A stretch of DNA of 46,277 bases from the IMG/VR virus record IMGVR_UViG_3300020603_000033, positions 1 through 46,277 of that record. One strand, 5' to 3'. Origin of the DNA: a virus. The notes under the pieces are model-generated. The model did no database searches and was not told the origin of the DNA. It saw only the letters and a list, made by a program, of their open reading frames with translations. Positions 1 to 6,224 of the stretch are shown here, in pieces; position 1 is the first letter of the stretch; every line of letters starts with the position of its first letter. Both the position numbers and the translations under genes were made by a program.

Positions 1-518
<518 letters not shown>

Positions 519-554
519 GTGCACGCCTCTTTCCAGCATTGGTGCCGGGGCTGC

Positions 555-824
555 CTACCTATGCGGTGCTGCCGCATATCCACCCATCCGACGCCGGATG
601 CCACAGACGACTGACGTGAGGCGCGGCGTCTCTGGTATGTCCTCGTTGCGTAGCAACCGTCGCACGAGCCAGTCGCGCAGCATCGCATCGACAGCGTCTG
701 CCTCGCCGTTGCCGAGACGTAGCATCGCGGATGCCTGTACCTGTACGCGTAGTGCATCACGCCAGACAGGCCCACGGCCGTACTGTTCCGGGTTCTCGCT
801 GCCGAGGATGGTCGCCTCGTCCAT
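555..824 (-). CDS. Small hypothetical protein, leftward operon
   Basis: An 89-residue protein starting MDEATILGSENPEQYGRG. The middle (residues 25-60) is amphipathic and likely helical; the end is basic and glycine-rich. I recognise no family. It lies between the HU-like gene and the alanine-rich gene on the same strand, with gaps of about 36-49 bases, so it is probably co-transcribed with them. No good ribosome site is visible before the ATG, and a hairpin sits just upstream after the HU stop codon. A longer frame overlaps this one on the same strand and was judged a shadow. Confidence 0.5.
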   Translation of the reverse strand: MDEATILGSENPEQYGRGPVWRDALRVQVQASAMLRLGNGEADAVDAMLRDWLVRRLLRNEDIPETPRLTSVVCGIRRRMGGYAAAPHR

Positions 825-850
825 AGGGGTCGCGTACTTTCGGGGAGAGG

Positions 851-874
851 GAGGAGGGCCCGGATGCCCTCCTC
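851..874 (-). terminator. Hairpin at the end of the HU-like gene (loop ATCCGG)
   Basis: On the minus strand a perfect 9-bp stem (GAGGAGGGC with its complement) closes a six-base loop ATCCGG. It overlaps the last base of the HU stop codon. There is no T tract after it, so it is a poor classical rho-independent terminator. The loop matches that of hairpins on the opposite strand at 3813, 4442, 5834 and 6476, which suggests a shared RNA element. Confidence 0.55.
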
Positions 875-1152
875 TAGTTCACGCGCGTGAGGGCGCTCGA
901 GAAGCTTGGATGCGCCTTGAACTTCACGACACGCTTGGCAGGCACGTCCACGGTCTTTCCGAACGGGTTGGTCACCGTGCGAGCCTTGTGCTCCTGCACC
1001 TTGAACGTCCCCAGTGGAGGCAGGCGCAGGTACCCGTCGTCGGCGACGCTGCGCGTGATCGCCTCCAGCACGGCCTCCAGCATCCGGCGGCCGTCGAGCT
1101 TCGTGCACCCAGCGATCTCAGAGACCGTAGACGCCAGCTCTTCCTTCGTCAT
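874..1152 (-). CDS. HU/IHF-family DNA-binding protein
   Basis: A 92-residue protein, the usual length for HU/IHF subunits. It begins with the helical dimerisation half (MTKEELASTVSEIAG) and continues into the beta-arm region: GTFKV near residue 48, then NPFGKTVDVPAKRVVKFKAH at about 62-81. This matches the DNA-embracing arm and C-terminal strand of the family, with the arm Pro replaced in context by NPFGKT. HU proteins bend and compact DNA and help recombination, replication or repression complexes. Its ATG overlaps the stop of the XRE-like gene by 4 bases, so the two are translationally coupled and probably expressed together from the promoter near 1577-1605. Confidence 0.85.
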   Translation of the reverse strand: MTKEELASTVSEIAGCTKLDGRRMLEAVLEAITRSVADDGYLRLPPLGTFKVQEHKARTVTNPFGKTVDVPAKRVVKFKAHPSFSSALTRVN

Positions 1153-1511
1153 CGATCCGATCCTTTCGTTGTTTGGGCGTAGCGGACTGGTGAACGCTTC
1201 ACGGGCGAACGACCTCCTACCCGCTCCAACAGCGCCTCGACTTCATGCGCCGACAAGCGGCGGATCAGCCGATACCACGACGGAGTGTCCTTCAGGCGAC
1301 CCTCTATCTCCAACGGCACCCTGCCCTCGCTCACGTGCAACCCGTCCAGCTCCTCCTCGCTCAAATCCAACGCCTCCCCTACACGCGCCAACGTCTCCGC
1401 GCTAGGACGCTGACGACCACTCGACCACTGCCACACTTGCTGACGACGTACTCCAAGCAACCGAGATACCCGTACCACCCCCTCCCGACTCGATAACTCA
1501 CCAAACGTCAT
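1149..1511 (-). CDS. XRE/Cro-type helix-turn-helix protein
   Basis: A 120-residue protein. Residues 10-55 read as a five-helix Cro/XRE domain: VVRVSRLLGVRRQQVWQWSS is the helix-turn-helix and SAETLARVGEALDLSEEEL the closing helices. The rest (residues 60-120) is charged and ends in a basic tail, with no recognised effector domain. It is the first leftward gene, facing the divergent control region, which is the normal position for a phage repressor or Cro-like regulator. The best operator candidates are the dyads at 2057 and 2120. Whether it controls lysogeny or an early-late switch is not known; no integrase is seen. Confidence 0.72.
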   Translation of the reverse strand: MTFGELSSREGVVRVSRLLGVRRQQVWQWSSGRQRPSAETLARVGEALDLSEEELDGLHVSEGRVPLEIEGRLKDTPSWYRLIRRLSAHEVEALLERVGGRSPVKRSPVRYAQTTKGSDR

Positions 1512-1576
1512 GCCAATACCCCTCTCAAACTCCTAGGTCCCTATGTCCCCCTACCCGGTGTCGTCCCTCCACCTCT

Positions 1577-1605
1577 ATCCTAACACACCCCAAGCCATCT
1601 GTCAA
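1577..1605 (-). promoter_or_regulatory. Leftward sigma70-type promoter
   Basis: On the minus strand TTGACA (1605-1600) is followed after exactly 17 bases by TAGGAT (1582-1577), with TG one base before the -10 box, as in an extended -10. The -35 box is a perfect consensus. The predicted transcript starts near 1570 and reads the XRE-like gene after about 60 bases. This is pattern evidence only. Confidence 0.7.
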
Positions 1606-2056
1606 CCGTTACTTGCGCCCACAACACAACCAGAACACCGGTCCACCCCTCCCCGTACCTAATCCCTACCTAAGCCCTACCCATAGTTGAGCAAAACTCC
1701 CAATATGCCCTAAAAACCCGCCCTGAGACCACCTAAACACCCTACTAAGCCCCTAATAGACGTTGAACGAAAAATCTAACGGCCCATACCACCCTAACCG
1801 AAACCGCACACCAGACACGCAGCGTAGGGGGGTCCCTACCACCCCCACCCCACCCCCATCCGCGCGCCGCGCCATTCCCGAGGGGGCTAGCGGCGTAGTC
1901 CTACCTACCGTCACACTAGCGTTGTCGTTGTTGCCCCGCCGTGCGAGTGCCGTCGTTCTACGCCGCACGTCCGAAGCTCGTCGCACCGACGAACCGTCCC
2001 CGCGACACCCTCCGTTACCCTCCCAAGGGCCGAAACACCCCATGTCGGCCCATAGC

Positions 2057-2076
2057 TTGTGCGCCGTTTCACACAA
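2057..2076. promoter_or_regulatory. Operator-like dyad 1
   Basis: TTGTG and CACAA arms are separated by 10 bases, and the dyad sits in a 29-base block (AGCTTGTGCGC ... TTCGC) repeated about 63 bases downstream. Binding by the divergently encoded XRE-like protein is an inference. Confidence 0.4.
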
Positions 2077-2119
2077 TTCGCCGCTTTTGACGCCTTTAGA
2101 CGAAAAGTGACCCCCGAGC

Positions 2120-2138
2120 TTGTGCGCGATGCGACAAA
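2120..2138. promoter_or_regulatory. Operator-like dyad 2
   Basis: Second copy of the block starting AGCTTGTGCGC. The arms are TTGT and ACAA with 10 bases between them, two bases shorter than copy 1 between the same arms. The copies lie six helical turns apart, which would suit cooperative binding on one face of the DNA. Confidence 0.38.
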
Positions 2139-2382
2139 CTTCGCGACTCGGACCTCTTGGCACGGCAGAACGGACCCCGAAACGACCAGAACCGGGCATG
2201 TCAGCGCCCGTGCCAGTCCGCGCCCGTGCCTGCTGTATCCGAGGCTTCCCGCCGGCTTCCGAAGGCGCAGCGCTCTCGTCTTTGCCGCTCCTTGCGCCGC
2301 GGATTCCGGGCGTTGCGTTGGCTTCACCGCCCGCCCTCGCAGAGGTCCTTCGCAGCGCCGAGGCGCAACCGCCCGATTAGCC

Positions 2383-2411
2383 TTGACTTCCGCCCGTCGC
2401 CGCTGTATCAT
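2383..2411 (+). promoter_or_regulatory. Rightward early promoter A
   Basis: TTGACT, 17 bases, TATCAT. The -35 context CCTTGACTTCCGCCC is almost identical to that of the promoter at 6171 (CCTTGACTTGCGCCC). The first gene on the transcript starts at the GTG at 2471 behind an AGGGAGG ribosome site. An AGGAGG at 2412-2417 precedes an ATG immediately followed by TAG and opens no gene. Confidence 0.72.
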
Positions 2412-2470
2412 AGGAGGTAGTGATGTAGCGTGTCTCTTCGTCGTCGGTACCCACTTAGGGAGGCGATCTT

Positions 2471-2890
2471 GTGTTGATCCGAGTCAGCTACCACGGTCCG
2501 ACGAATACAAGGCCGTCGCGTTGGAGCACCGATGCCGACGATTCCCCGCGCCGAAGTTACTCGCGCGAGTGTGATCGCGGTCCAACCGACGACGCAGAGA
2601 GAGCAGCGCTCCGTTACGCCGAAAGCGCGCTTCATTACGACCGCCCGCGCATCGCCGCGCGCGGCCAGTTCCGAGGCGACCACTATTTCTTCGTCCATGA
2701 GGCAGGCTACGCCAGTGGCGAGCTCCACCCCGACGCCACGACAGCCGCCGCGGCTCTTGTGGCCGCGCATCCCGACTGGACCGCCGACCACATTGCTCGC
2801 GCGATGATCCACGCCACGCAGGCGTACGTACCCACGGCCGACTGCTTTGCGGCCGCGCTTGCCGCTGGCGCGACGCCACCCAAGAAATGA
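2471..2890 (+). CDS. Hypothetical early protein, MLIRV family copy 1
   Basis: A 139-residue protein starting at GTG with AGGGAGG seven bases upstream. Residues 1-20 (MLIRVSYHGPTNTRPSRWST) closely match the start of the protein at 4941, and the two share the later pattern DAERAAL.YA ... LRYD.PR..A.G....DDY.F, so they are paralogues. I do not recognise the family. The N terminus looks like a beta strand and tight turn; residues 40-70 and 90-130 are Ala-rich helices. As the first gene after a strong promoter it is probably made very early. No catalytic motif or membrane segment is visible. Confidence 0.7.
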   Translation: MLIRVSYHGPTNTRPSRWSTDADDSPRRSYSRECDRGPTDDAERAALRYAESALHYDRPRIAARGQFRGDHYFFVHEAGYASGELHPDATTAAAALVAAHPDWTADHIARAMIHATQAYVPTADCFAAALAAGATPPKK

Positions 2891-2903
2891 CGGGAGGCTA
2901 TCC

Positions 2904-3278
2904 GTGAACGCAACGCCAGCCACCGAGCCTCGCTCGTACCCCCACGGGAAGCGGCGGTTTGCGGACCCGCCGGCGTTCCAGAGCCCCGAGGACGCCCGCA
3001 CATTTGCTAGCTACTCGGTGCGCAACGCGGCCATCGTCCGACAGGTTCTCGCCTGTGACTGCGAGCCCTATGAGGACGTGTTCACCATGCGGCGATGGAA
3101 CGCGCAGGGCCGGAAGGTCGTCAAGGGCCAGCGGGGCCACGCCATACCGGTACTCATTCCTGTGGTCTACGAGGACGAGGACGGCACGGAGCAGTACGCG
3201 ACCGAGACGAGGACTGTGAATGTGTTTTGCCGGTGCCAAACGGAGCCGCTGCCTGCCACTTGGCGCGGACGCAGATGA
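2904..3278 (+). CDS. ArdC N-terminal-domain-like small protein
   Basis: A 124-residue protein starting at GTG (2904), chosen for the GGGAGG six bases upstream. Residues 54-75 (MRRWNAQGRKVVKGQRGHAI then PVLIPV) match the core of the ArdC N-terminal (DUF1738-type) single-strand DNA-binding fold, where a W/G-R-V-KG-x-G-I pattern is typical. The C-terminal metalloprotease of full ArdC is absent. ArdC proteins protect incoming DNA from restriction, and this domain also occurs in phage polyvalent proteins. An early, stand-alone copy could be an antirestriction or DNA-binding protein. The final residues (CRCQTEPLPATW) do not fit the fold and may be a late frame change. The family call is moderate and the function is inferred. 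Confidence 0.6.
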   Translation: MNATPATEPRSYPHGKRRFADPPAFQSPEDARTFASYSVRNAAIVRQVLACDCEPYEDVFTMRRWNAQGRKVVKGQRGHAIPVLIPVVYEDEDGTEQYATETRTVNVFCRCQTEPLPATWRGRR

Positions 3279-3313
3279 GGAGCCGCCCGATGTTCACGCC
3301 CACCGCCGCCGAC
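3278..3313 (+). repeat. Repeated leader plus start, copy 1
   Basis: A 36-base block holding a ribosome site, the ATG and the first codons (MFTPTAAD). It is repeated with one mismatch at 3844-3879, where it starts a different gene. The two proteins are unrelated after residue 8. Confidence 0.75.
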
Positions 3314-3568
3314 ATCGTAGGACGAACCGACTTCAACGAGCCTGGCCGCGAGTGCTGGGTGGAGGTGACGTACGAGGACGGGGACGAGGTCTTCCTAGTC
3401 CCGTCGAGCAGAGGAGACACACACTACCGCGTCAGGGGCGGGCACGCGGAGCACGGCGCCAGTGAAGCGGTCGTGTGGCGGTGCGACTGTCCGGCGGGGC
3501 AGCGGGGCAGGGAGTGCAAGCACATGTGGCGCGTGATCCGCGCGCTCGACGCCGACGGGCATTGTTGA
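3290..3568 (+). CDS. SWIM zinc-finger small protein
   Basis: A 92-residue protein from the ATG behind GAGGAG (spacing 7). A longer start at 3275 is possible but leaves that ribosome site inside the gene. Residues 65-78 read CDCPAGQRGRECKH, fitting the SWIM motif C-x-C-xn-C-x-H with spacing 8, and are followed by a short helix (MWRVIRAL). SWIM fingers bind DNA or protein and occur beside SNF2 helicases, MuDR transposases and RAD51-associated factors. This phage encodes a SNF2 helicase at 8347, so a partnership is conceivable. The end (ALDADGHC) lies in a DNA repeat shared with the gene ending at 4898. Confidence 0.72.
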   Translation: MFTPTAADIVGRTDFNEPGRECWVEVTYEDGDEVFLVPSSRGDTHYRVRGGHAEHGASEAVVWRCDCPAGQRGRECKHMWRVIRALDADGHC

Positions 3569-3602
3569 CGGGCGCCCCAGGAGGGCCGCCCCACACGAGG
3601 AG
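3541..3602 (+). repeat. Repeated gene-end plus leader, copy 1
   Basis: Encodes the end of one gene (ALDADGH), an imperfect GGCGCCCC/GGGCCGCC hairpin with AGGA in the loop, and the GAGGAG ribosome site of the next gene. Copy 2 is at 4874-4933 with small indels. The genes on either side differ between the two copies. Confidence 0.7.
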
Positions 3603-3612
3603 CGAGACGACG

Positions 3613-3813
3613 ATGGGTAGGCAAGACGACGAGCGGCAGCACGACCGCGAGCGACGGCTACAACGCCTGTCGGAGCAAGGGGCCGAATGGCAGCGTATAC
3701 GAGACCACCTGCACGCACAGGGCGCCTGGAGACACAGCGGCGAGCAGCACGCCTACCGCAACTGGCAGCGGCGACTACGCCGCGCTTACCGTGCCGTCTA
3801 CGGGCCATCTTAG
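3613..3813 (+). CDS. Small basic helical protein
   Basis: A 66-residue protein from the ATG preceded by GAGGAG (spacing 10). It is very rich in Arg, Gln, His and Glu, with two predicted helices separated near GAEWQRIRDHLHAQGAW. The second half (HAYRNWQRRLRRAYRAVYG) is strongly basic and could contact nucleic acid. I recognise no family. It sits between two repeated leader units in the small-gene array. Confidence 0.6.
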   Translation: MGRQDDERQHDRERRLQRLSEQGAEWQRIRDHLHAQGAWRHSGEQHAYRNWQRRLRRAYRAVYGPS

Positions 3814-3832
3814 GCGGCCATCCGGGGCCGCC
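3813..3832 (+). ncRNA. Intergenic hairpin, loop ATCCGG (copy 1)
   Basis: A perfect 7-bp stem GGCGGCC/GGCCGCC closes loop ATCCGG immediately after a TAG stop, 24 bases before the next ATG. The same hairpin and its CACCAC tail recur at 4442. It could be an mRNA end or stabiliser, a weak terminator, or the target of an RNA-binding protein. Confidence 0.55.
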
Positions 3833-3843
3833 ACCACCCTTTC

Positions 3844-3879
3844 AGGAGCCGCCCGATGTTCAAGCCCACCGCCGCCGAC
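3844..3879 (+). repeat. Repeated leader plus start, copy 2
   Basis: Matches 3278-3313 at 35 of 36 bases. It supplies AGGAG, the spacer, the ATG and the first residues MFKPTAAD of the next gene. Confidence 0.75.
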
Positions 3880-4428
3880 CGCAAGTTGCTCGACCGCGCA
3901 GATCGTTACCCGACGTTCGGAACCGCCTACATGTACCGCGATGGTGTCGTCCTGTGGACCTATCGCACTGGTGTCCTTGAAGCCTACCACCTGTGGCGCT
4001 CTGAGATCCCGTTCCACTGCCATCCGGCCAAAGGCATGCTCCCGGAGGGGGTGCAAATCTGCGACATCCATCCCTGCGTGGTCGTCCACCACCCAAATCA
4101 CCTCCGCTACGGCGTACGCGAGCTGTGGCTAGACTGGGGCAGCCACACGCGCGCCGAAGAACCACACGGCATCGCGTCCCACAGCATCACCATCGTTACG
4201 CTTGACCGCGTACGGATCCGCGACGACAGCACGTACGTCAACGGCACGTGCGTTCGTAGCGGTTCGATGAACCTGTTCCCGAACCCGTGGGAGTTCCTCG
4301 GCAGCACGTGCCGTGACTGGCGTGCCGTCCGCACCGCGGTAGAGCACTGGGAGCAGCTTCAGTACGACCGCGCGACCACCCTGATCGACCACACTCCGCC
4401 CGCGGCCGGCCAGACTTCCGCTGCCTAA
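3856..4428 (+). CDS. Hypothetical 190-residue protein
   Basis: Starts in the repeated leader (AGGAG, spacing 7). The protein is mixed alpha/beta and rich in His, Trp and Tyr. It has a histidine-rich stretch at about residues 52-82 (HCHPAKG, DIHPCVVVHHPNH) and cysteines near 53, 71, 132 and 154. This could bind metal, but I recognise no fold or family. The C-terminal 15 residues are Pro/Ala-rich. It is followed by two tandem hairpins. It is probably an early host-interaction or regulatory protein by position only. Confidence 0.65.
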   Translation: MFKPTAADRKLLDRADRYPTFGTAYMYRDGVVLWTYRTGVLEAYHLWRSEIPFHCHPAKGMLPEGVQICDIHPCVVVHHPNHLRYGVRELWLDWGSHTRAEEPHGIASHSITIVTLDRVRIRDDSTYVNGTCVRSGSMNLFPNPWEFLGSTCRDWRAVRTAVEHWEQLQYDRATTLIDHTPPAAGQTSAA

Positions 4429-4441
4429 GAGACACAGACAC

Positions 4442-4461
4442 GGCGGCCATCCGGGGCCGCC
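4442..4461 (+). ncRNA. Intergenic hairpin, loop ATCCGG (copy 2)
   Basis: Identical to the hairpin at 3813: a 7-bp GC stem with loop ATCCGG, then CACCAC. It lies in the 83-base gap before the gene at 4512, directly followed by a degenerate copy. Confidence 0.55.
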
Positions 4462-4469
4462 ACCACATC

Positions 4470-4489
4470 GGCGGCCGTCCGGTGCCGTC
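4470..4489 (+). ncRNA. Intergenic hairpin, degenerate copy (loop GTCCGG)
   Basis: GGCGGCC and TGCCGTC arms flank GTCCGG. The stem keeps five Watson-Crick pairs and one G-U, with a mismatch next to the loop. It forms a tandem with the hairpin at 4442. Confidence 0.42.
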
Positions 4490-4511
4490 TTGCACAGGGA
4501 GAGCTTGCACC

Positions 4512-4898
4512 ATGAACCGAATGACGGACGATGACGTCACCATTTACCACCGCTGCGAGCGCCTCGAGGAGGCGATCAATCGCCTCATCCGCCGCGTTGA
4601 GGCCACGCGCGACCAGAGCTACCATGACGACGCTCGACGCGGAGTCCTGCCTGCCGACATGCACACCGGTGCGCAACTTGATCTGGCGCGAGACATACTC
4701 GCCGAGGCCCGCGATGCCATCGGCCGCGCTCGCGACGAAGTACCGCCCCCTACACAGATCGAACGCGATCGCGACGACGCAGGCCGAGTCCGGGCACACC
4801 TGCGTCGCCGATGCGACTTCGACCACACCGACGCCGACACCCGCGCCCGCGACGCGGCCGAGACCCTGTGCGCCGCGCTCGACGCCGACGGGCATTGA
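4512..4898 (+). CDS. Hypothetical helical protein
   Basis: A 128-residue protein from the ATG ten bases after AGGGAG. It is almost entirely helical and highly charged: residues 10-35 (ERLEEAINRLIRRVEATRD) and 55-75 (LDLARDILAEARDAIGRARD) look like a coiled-coil or helical bundle. It has no cysteine motif or membrane segment. Its last residues ALDADGH are encoded by the DNA repeat shared with the SWIM gene, so its end may have been acquired by recombination. No family recognised. Confidence 0.66.
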   Translation: MNRMTDDDVTIYHRCERLEEAINRLIRRVEATRDQSYHDDARRGVLPADMHTGAQLDLARDILAEARDAIGRARDEVPPPTQIERDRDDAGRVRAHLRRRCDFDHTDADTRARDAAETLCAALDADGH

Positions 4899-4933
4899 CG
4901 GGCCGCCCCAGGAGGGCCGCCCCACACGAGGAG
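4874..4933 (+). repeat. Repeated gene-end plus leader, copy 2
   Basis: Second copy of the block at 3541-3602. It encodes ALDADGH and a stop, then the AGGA-loop hairpin and the GAGGAG ribosome site used by the gene at 4941. Confidence 0.7.
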
Positions 4934-4940
4934 TGAAACC

Positions 4941-5354
4941 ATGCTCATCCGAGTCAGATTCCACGGTCCCACCAATTTCAGGCCCGCCCGGTGGAGCACA
5001 CACGCCAACCACGCACCGCGCCGTTGGCACGACAGCGACTCCGACGCCAATTATCGTGAAGATGCGGAGCGAGCGGCCCTGGATTACGCAACGGAGACGC
5101 TGCGGTACGACATCCCCCGAGTTGTCGCCCACGGCTACTACGACCAGGACGACTACGTATTCATCACCGAGTCGCCGATCGATCCTTCGCCCCTACACAC
5201 CGCTGCCGCCCAGGCAGTCGGCCGACACCCCACCTGGCCCGACGAAGAGCTCGCAGGTTTCGTCGACCGCACAACGTCTGACACGACCACCAAAGCCGAA
5301 CGCCTCGCAGCGCTTCGCACCGCGCGCGAGCACCGCGCCTGTGCCCTTCCCTAA
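4941..5354 (+). CDS. Hypothetical early protein, MLIRV family copy 2
   Basis: A 137-residue paralogue of the protein at 2471. The first 20 residues (MLIRVRFHGPTNFRPARWST) agree at most positions, then DAERAALDYATETLRYDIPR and the DQDDYVFI pattern align. The C-terminal third has diverged to Thr/Ala/Glu-rich helices. It has GAGGAG upstream in the repeated leader. Two copies in a compact phage region suggest a dose-sensitive or host-targeting role, but no activity is evident. Confidence 0.7.
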   Translation: MLIRVRFHGPTNFRPARWSTHANHAPRRWHDSDSDANYREDAERAALDYATETLRYDIPRVVAHGYYDQDDYVFITESPIDPSPLHTAAAQAVGRHPTWPDEELAGFVDRTTSDTTTKAERLAALRTAREHRACALP

Positions 5355-5377
5355 CCCATCCCGGAGAACCCCTTCAC

Positions 5378-5614
5378 ATGACACGACGTCAGGCCCTCGA
5401 CAACGAACTCGCACGCACATTCCGCGCCTACTGTGACGCACTCGCCGCCTACCCCGACTGGCGACCCCACACCCCTCATGCTACCGACGCCCTGGCCGCC
5501 CGCGCCAGCGAGAACCTGGCCCGCGCCGGTTTCCGCCCCGCAGACCTAGCCCTCACCCGCCGCCACGCTATCGCCAAGGAAAGTATCCAGCACGCAAGGA
5601 GAGCCCACCGATGA
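5378..5614 (+). CDS. Small hypothetical helical protein
   Basis: A 78-residue protein, all-helical by appearance (ALDNELARTFRAYCDALAAY, then residues 35-60 rich in Ala and Arg). A GGAGA lies upstream of its ATG. It ends with a TGA that overlaps the next ATG by four bases, so the two are coupled. No family recognised. Confidence 0.6.
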   Translation: MTRRQALDNELARTFRAYCDALAAYPDWRPHTPHATDALAARASENLARAGFRPADLALTRRHAIAKESIQHARRAHR

Positions 5615-5871
5615 TCCCCGAGCCGTTGACAGGCGCCGAGGCGCACGACGACGACATCCTTTACGAGGCCTGGTGCCGCCTATGTGATCTCCGACTCCGT
5701 GCCCACGATCTCCGACTGCGAGACGTCGACCCCGACGCCGTCCGCGCCGAGTACCACGCCCACCGCACCCCCTACCGCGCCGCCCATTCGCGCCCGCCCG
5801 GCCCATGCTCGCCACCGAGTAGCGCCCTACCCAGCCGGCCCGATCCGACGGGCCGGCCTCTACATCCCTGA
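5611..5871 (+). CDS. Small hypothetical protein, proline-rich end
   Basis: An 86-residue protein with AGGAG before its ATG and an ATGA overlap with the preceding gene. The first 55 residues are acidic and helical (AEAHDDDILYEAWCRLCDLR, DVDPDAVRAEYHAHR) and convincing. The last 30 are Pro/Ser-rich and less so. A 9-bp hairpin lies inside the last codons. The same frame continues open for about 95 codons after the TGA, encoding a Pro-rich stretch and an LQAEMQAQMQD end, so the true gene may be longer with one nonsense or sequence change. No family recognised. Confidence 0.5.
   Translation: MIPEPLTGAEAHDDDILYEAWCRLCDLRLRAHDLRLRDVDPDAVRAEYHAHRTPYRAAHSRPPGPCSPPSSALPSRPDPTGRPLHP
5834..5857 (+). terminator. 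Strong hairpin, loop ATCCGA
   Basis: A perfect 9-bp GC stem (GCCGGCCCG and its complement) closes loop ATCCGA, 12 bases before the stop codon at 5869. No T tract follows. The stem sequence differs from the 3813 hairpin while the loop is nearly kept. It may end the early operon or be one of the phage's RNA elements. Confidence 0.5.
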
Positions 5872-6112
5872 ATCTCCACGACGCCACCGCCTGCTACACG
5901 CCTCGGTACCCCCGACCCTGTACCCCGAGACCCCGACGCCGCAACACGGCATCCCGCCGAGCACCCGCCGCGCTACTACGCACATCATCGGCCAAAGGCT
6001 CCTACCACCCGGCCCCAGCCGACCGAGCGCCCCGCCCCGCCGCCACCGCGGGAACCGATCACCCGAACCAACACCAATCCGGACCGCCCCGGCACGGCCA
6101 CACCCCTCGACT

Positions 6113-6148
6113 TGCAGGCCGAAATGCAGGCCCAAATGCAGGACAGAC
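6113..6148 (+). repeat. Tandem 12-base repeats upstream of promoter B
   Basis: TGCAGGCCGAAA, TGCAGGCCCAAA, then a partial third TGCAGGACAGAC. The last unit ends 22 bases before the -35 box. This could be an activator or repressor array, or the coding remnant of an LQAEMQAQMQ peptide. Confidence 0.5.
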
Positions 6149-6170
6149 GACCGCTACCTTCCAATTATCC

Positions 6171-6199
6171 TTGACTTGCGCCCCCTCCCTCCGTACACT
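6171..6199 (+). promoter_or_regulatory. Rightward early promoter B
   Basis: TTGACT, 17 bases, TACACT, with the same flanking CCTTGACTTNCGCCC as promoter A at 2383. The gene at 6225 follows behind AAAGGAG with a leader of about 20 bases. Confidence 0.7.
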
Positions 6200-6224
6200 T
6201 GTACCTGAGGAAAGGAGCCTCGAT

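Larger units (their letters stand above)
1512..2470. promoter_or_regulatory. Divergent control region without genes (959 bp)
   Basis: This is the longest stretch without a believable gene, between the leftward and rightward gene groups. Positions 1512-1860 are G-poor on the plus strand and full of CCTA/CCCTA words, so the minus strand carries many TAGGG tracts. Positions 1860-2400 are GC-rich with no strong pattern except the dyads near 2057 and 2120. Promoters point out of both ends (1577-1605 leftward, 2383-2411 rightward). A switch point of this kind is a reasonable place for a replication origin, but no iterons or DnaA boxes were recognised. Confidence 0.6.
5872..6224. promoter_or_regulatory. 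Gene-poor gap before the second early promoter
   Basis: About 350 C-rich bases. I see no gene with its own start, though one frame is an open continuation of the gene at 5611. The notable content is the tandem 12-base repeats at 6113 and the promoter at 6171. The remainder shows no pattern I can name. Confidence 0.5.

Noticed and set aside
1753-2199. 148-codon frame on the minus strand in the control region
   Set aside because: No ribosome site, no codon-position bias, low-complexity end; it repeats CxxAHKL only because of the 29-base DNA repeat there. The leftward promoter lies downstream of it, at 1577.
2059-2574. 171-codon plus-strand frame
   Set aside because: It runs through the dyads and promoter A into the GTG-started gene at 2471 in a different frame; composition is random Arg/Ala.
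5684-6208. Plus-strand frame of 174 codons spanning the gap
   Set aside because: It lies inside the better frame of the 5611 gene and crosses promoter B; Pro/Arg/Thr-rich composition is what C-rich DNA gives in any frame.
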